The position numbers were made by a program, and so were the translations under genes. From Lishizhenia sp965656535 (GTDB lineage Bacteria; Bacteroidota; Bacteroidia; Flavobacteriales_D; Crocinitomicaceae): a stretch of DNA of 64,000 bases. The stretch spans positions 1 to 64,000 of the forward strand of contig CBFHKX010000005.1 of NCBI GenBank assembly GCA_965656535.1, written 5' to 3'. Positions 63,141 to 64,000 of this stretch are shown here, one piece after another; the first letter of the stretch is position 1, and the number at the start of each line of letters is the position of its first letter. A model generated the notes under the pieces. It was not told the DNA's origin. It saw only the letters and a program-made list of their open reading frames with translations, and made no database searches.

Positions 63141-63427
63141 TATTTTATCCTAATTCTCCTATTCAGTAAAATACTGGGTTTTACTCATAACATAATCATT
63201 GTTCATGTTTTAAATCTTAATACTTAAGTGAGTTTAATAAGATGAAAACAGTGCTTTAACAACCACCCAACCTTTGTATTTGAGTATTTATCGCAACCTG
63301 AATCGAATAAATTAGTATTCCTCTCCAAATTGTAAAACTAAACGGATCAGAAAGATGTATTTTCTCTTATTTTTTATACACACAGAGTGAAAACAATCAT
63401 AATTAAAGAGGTAAATCCATAAAGAAG

Positions 63428-63508
63428 ATGGGAAATAAAAAAATATTACTTAATAATGTTACACTTTCGAAGAAACTTCAACTTAAGTCGACACATATAA
63501 AAGCATAA
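63428..63508 (+). CDS. possible 26-residue peptide
   Basis: ATG to TAA frame encoding a basic, hydrophobic-punctuated peptide (MGNKKILLNNVTLSKKLQLK, then STHIKA). An AAAGAAG stretch precedes the ATG. It shows no Gly-Gly leader motif, and I do not recognise it. Too short to judge by coding statistics; listed because a second small basic ORF follows closely. Confidence 0.2.
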   Translation: MGNKKILLNNVTLSKKLQLKSTHIKA

Positions 63509-63583
63509 ATATTTTAAACCCTAATAATTACTTTGATAAAGAAAAATATCCTAAACAAATTAAAAAAAGCGAAGAGAAACGTA

Positions 63584-63697
63584 ATGAAAATCCTCAAAGA
63601 AAATTTGGAGCTAATAGACGAACTATCGCTAGAGAAAACCATTGAAGAAGAAAAGTTAGAAAAAGATAGAAGAGTAAAATTACGATCTATTTATTAA
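63584..63697 (+). CDS. possible 37-residue charged peptide
   Basis: Frame MKILKENLELIDELSLEKTI, then EEEKLEKDRRVKLRSIY and stop. It could start at TTG 63533 for 54 residues with a very basic N-terminal segment. The sequence is strongly helical, acidic then basic. No family recognised; may be chance. Confidence 0.25.
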   Translation: MKILKENLELIDELSLEKTIEEEKLEKDRRVKLRSIY

Positions 63698-63847
63698 ATC
63701 ACCACTTACCTGCATAGTAGAGATTCACTTAACCTCAACTTAATCAATGATGATAACTATCTGCTGTTCACTATTTTTTGCGGTGTCAAATTTAAATCAA
63801 TTCTACACTTGTATTAAACTTAGATCTAGATAAATTGAAATCATCGA

Positions 63848-64000
63848 TTATAAGTAATCTTGTTTTATAAACAATTTAACCTCGGTTCCTTCTGTCAAAG
63901 AAATTACTTCTAACTTATTTTGGGGATCGAGAAGATTTAACCTATTCAATGTTAATGGTATTGCTTTTGATACAGTCAAATTTTCTCTACTGATACCAAT
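63848..64000 (-). CDS. C-terminal end of a probable LytS-type histidine kinase (partial)
   Basis: A minus-strand frame enters from the right edge and ends at 63848 (50 codons plus stop). The tail reads IGISRENLTVSKAIPLTLNR, then LNLLDPQNKLEVISLTEGTE and VKLFIKQDYL. It aligns by pattern with the end of the 998-residue kinase in this window (SKGLKLVKGRIKML, then IESLSIGTRLKLTLF): the helix after the G box and the final beta-strand pair of an ATPase domain. Only the tail is visible, so the call is tentative. Confidence 0.4.
   Translation of the reverse strand: MGISRENLTVSKAIPLTLNRLNLLDPQNKLEVISLTEGTEVKLFIKQDYL

Larger units (their letters stand above)
62791..63847. other. gene-poor region upstream of the LytTR gene
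   Basis: About 1.06 kb with no ORF above 60 codons that looks coding. It contains a GNRA-type terminator-like hairpin at 63131-63140 and two tiny plus-strand frames (63428-63508 and 63584-63697) listed separately. The first 150 bp should hold the LytTR operon promoter, but I see no clear consensus. Confidence 0.5.

Noticed and set aside
63428..63508. Lanthipeptide-type precursor
   Set aside because: No Gly-Gly leader end, no Cys/Ser/Thr core and no modifying enzyme nearby.

Overview
The window is AT-rich chromosomal DNA from a member of the Bacteroidota, most likely a marine or aquatic Flavobacteriales-type organism. The evidence is a protein with a C-terminal type IX secretion (Por) sorting domain, start regions with the Bacteroidota promoter pattern TTG-N20-TAnnTTTG, an UpxY-type NusG paralog heading a polysaccharide locus, LytS/LytTR regulators with two-component-propeller sensors, and many short intergenic gaps without strong Shine-Dalgarno sequences. 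I cannot name a genus.

Region 1 (1-18716) is housekeeping: the N-terminal half of a TamB-like protein, tsaD, recQ, an alpha/beta hydrolase, a universal stress protein, a stand-alone IF-2 N-domain protein, an ACP phosphodiesterase-like protein, an MltF-like lytic transglycosylase, a large secreted or periplasmic protein, bioD-bioA, a zinc-ribbon coiled-coil protein with a Nif3-like protein, a T9SS-exported repeat protein with an ankyrin protein, and mnmE.

Region 2 (18699-23600) is accessory. A tyrosine recombinase gene starts 174 bp after mnmE, whose last 18 bp are a known integration hotspot in other bacteria. It is followed at once by an unknown 353-residue protein and then an excisionase-like HTH protein. 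Beyond that lies about 2 kb with no convincing gene. It holds a degenerate tandem array of 350-440 bp units rich in TGCAA, and ends at a strong terminator. This array is the least explained structure in the window.

Region 3 (23639-58875) is a 35-kb exopolysaccharide/capsule locus with every gene on the minus strand. Read in transcription order it has: an UpxY/NusG antiterminator; sugar-precursor genes (phosphoglucose/phosphomannose isomerase, TagD-like cytidylyltransferase, galE, mannose-6-phosphate-isomerase-type cupin, second nucleotidylyltransferase, gmd, fcl); two tandem paralogs of unknown function; a frameshifted UDP-glucose dehydrogenase; a CDP-3,6-dideoxyhexose pathway (ferredoxin-reductase E3, rfbF, rfbG, rfbH and an abequose-synthase-like reductase); glycosyltransferases, flippase, acetyltransferases and a Wzy-like polymerase; a kinase-like pair (NTase-thymidylate-kinase fusion plus APH-fold kinase); more glycosyltransferases, VanZ, phosphohexomutase, the initiating sugar phosphotransferase, Wza and Wzc. 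Together they encode a Wzx/Wzy-type polymer that probably contains fucose and a 3,6-dideoxyhexose such as abequose.

Region 4 (59106-64000) has a LytTR response regulator and a propeller-type LytS-family histidine kinase just upstream of the polysaccharide locus, a gene-poor kilobase with two tiny ORFs, and the C-terminal end of what looks like another LytS-type kinase.
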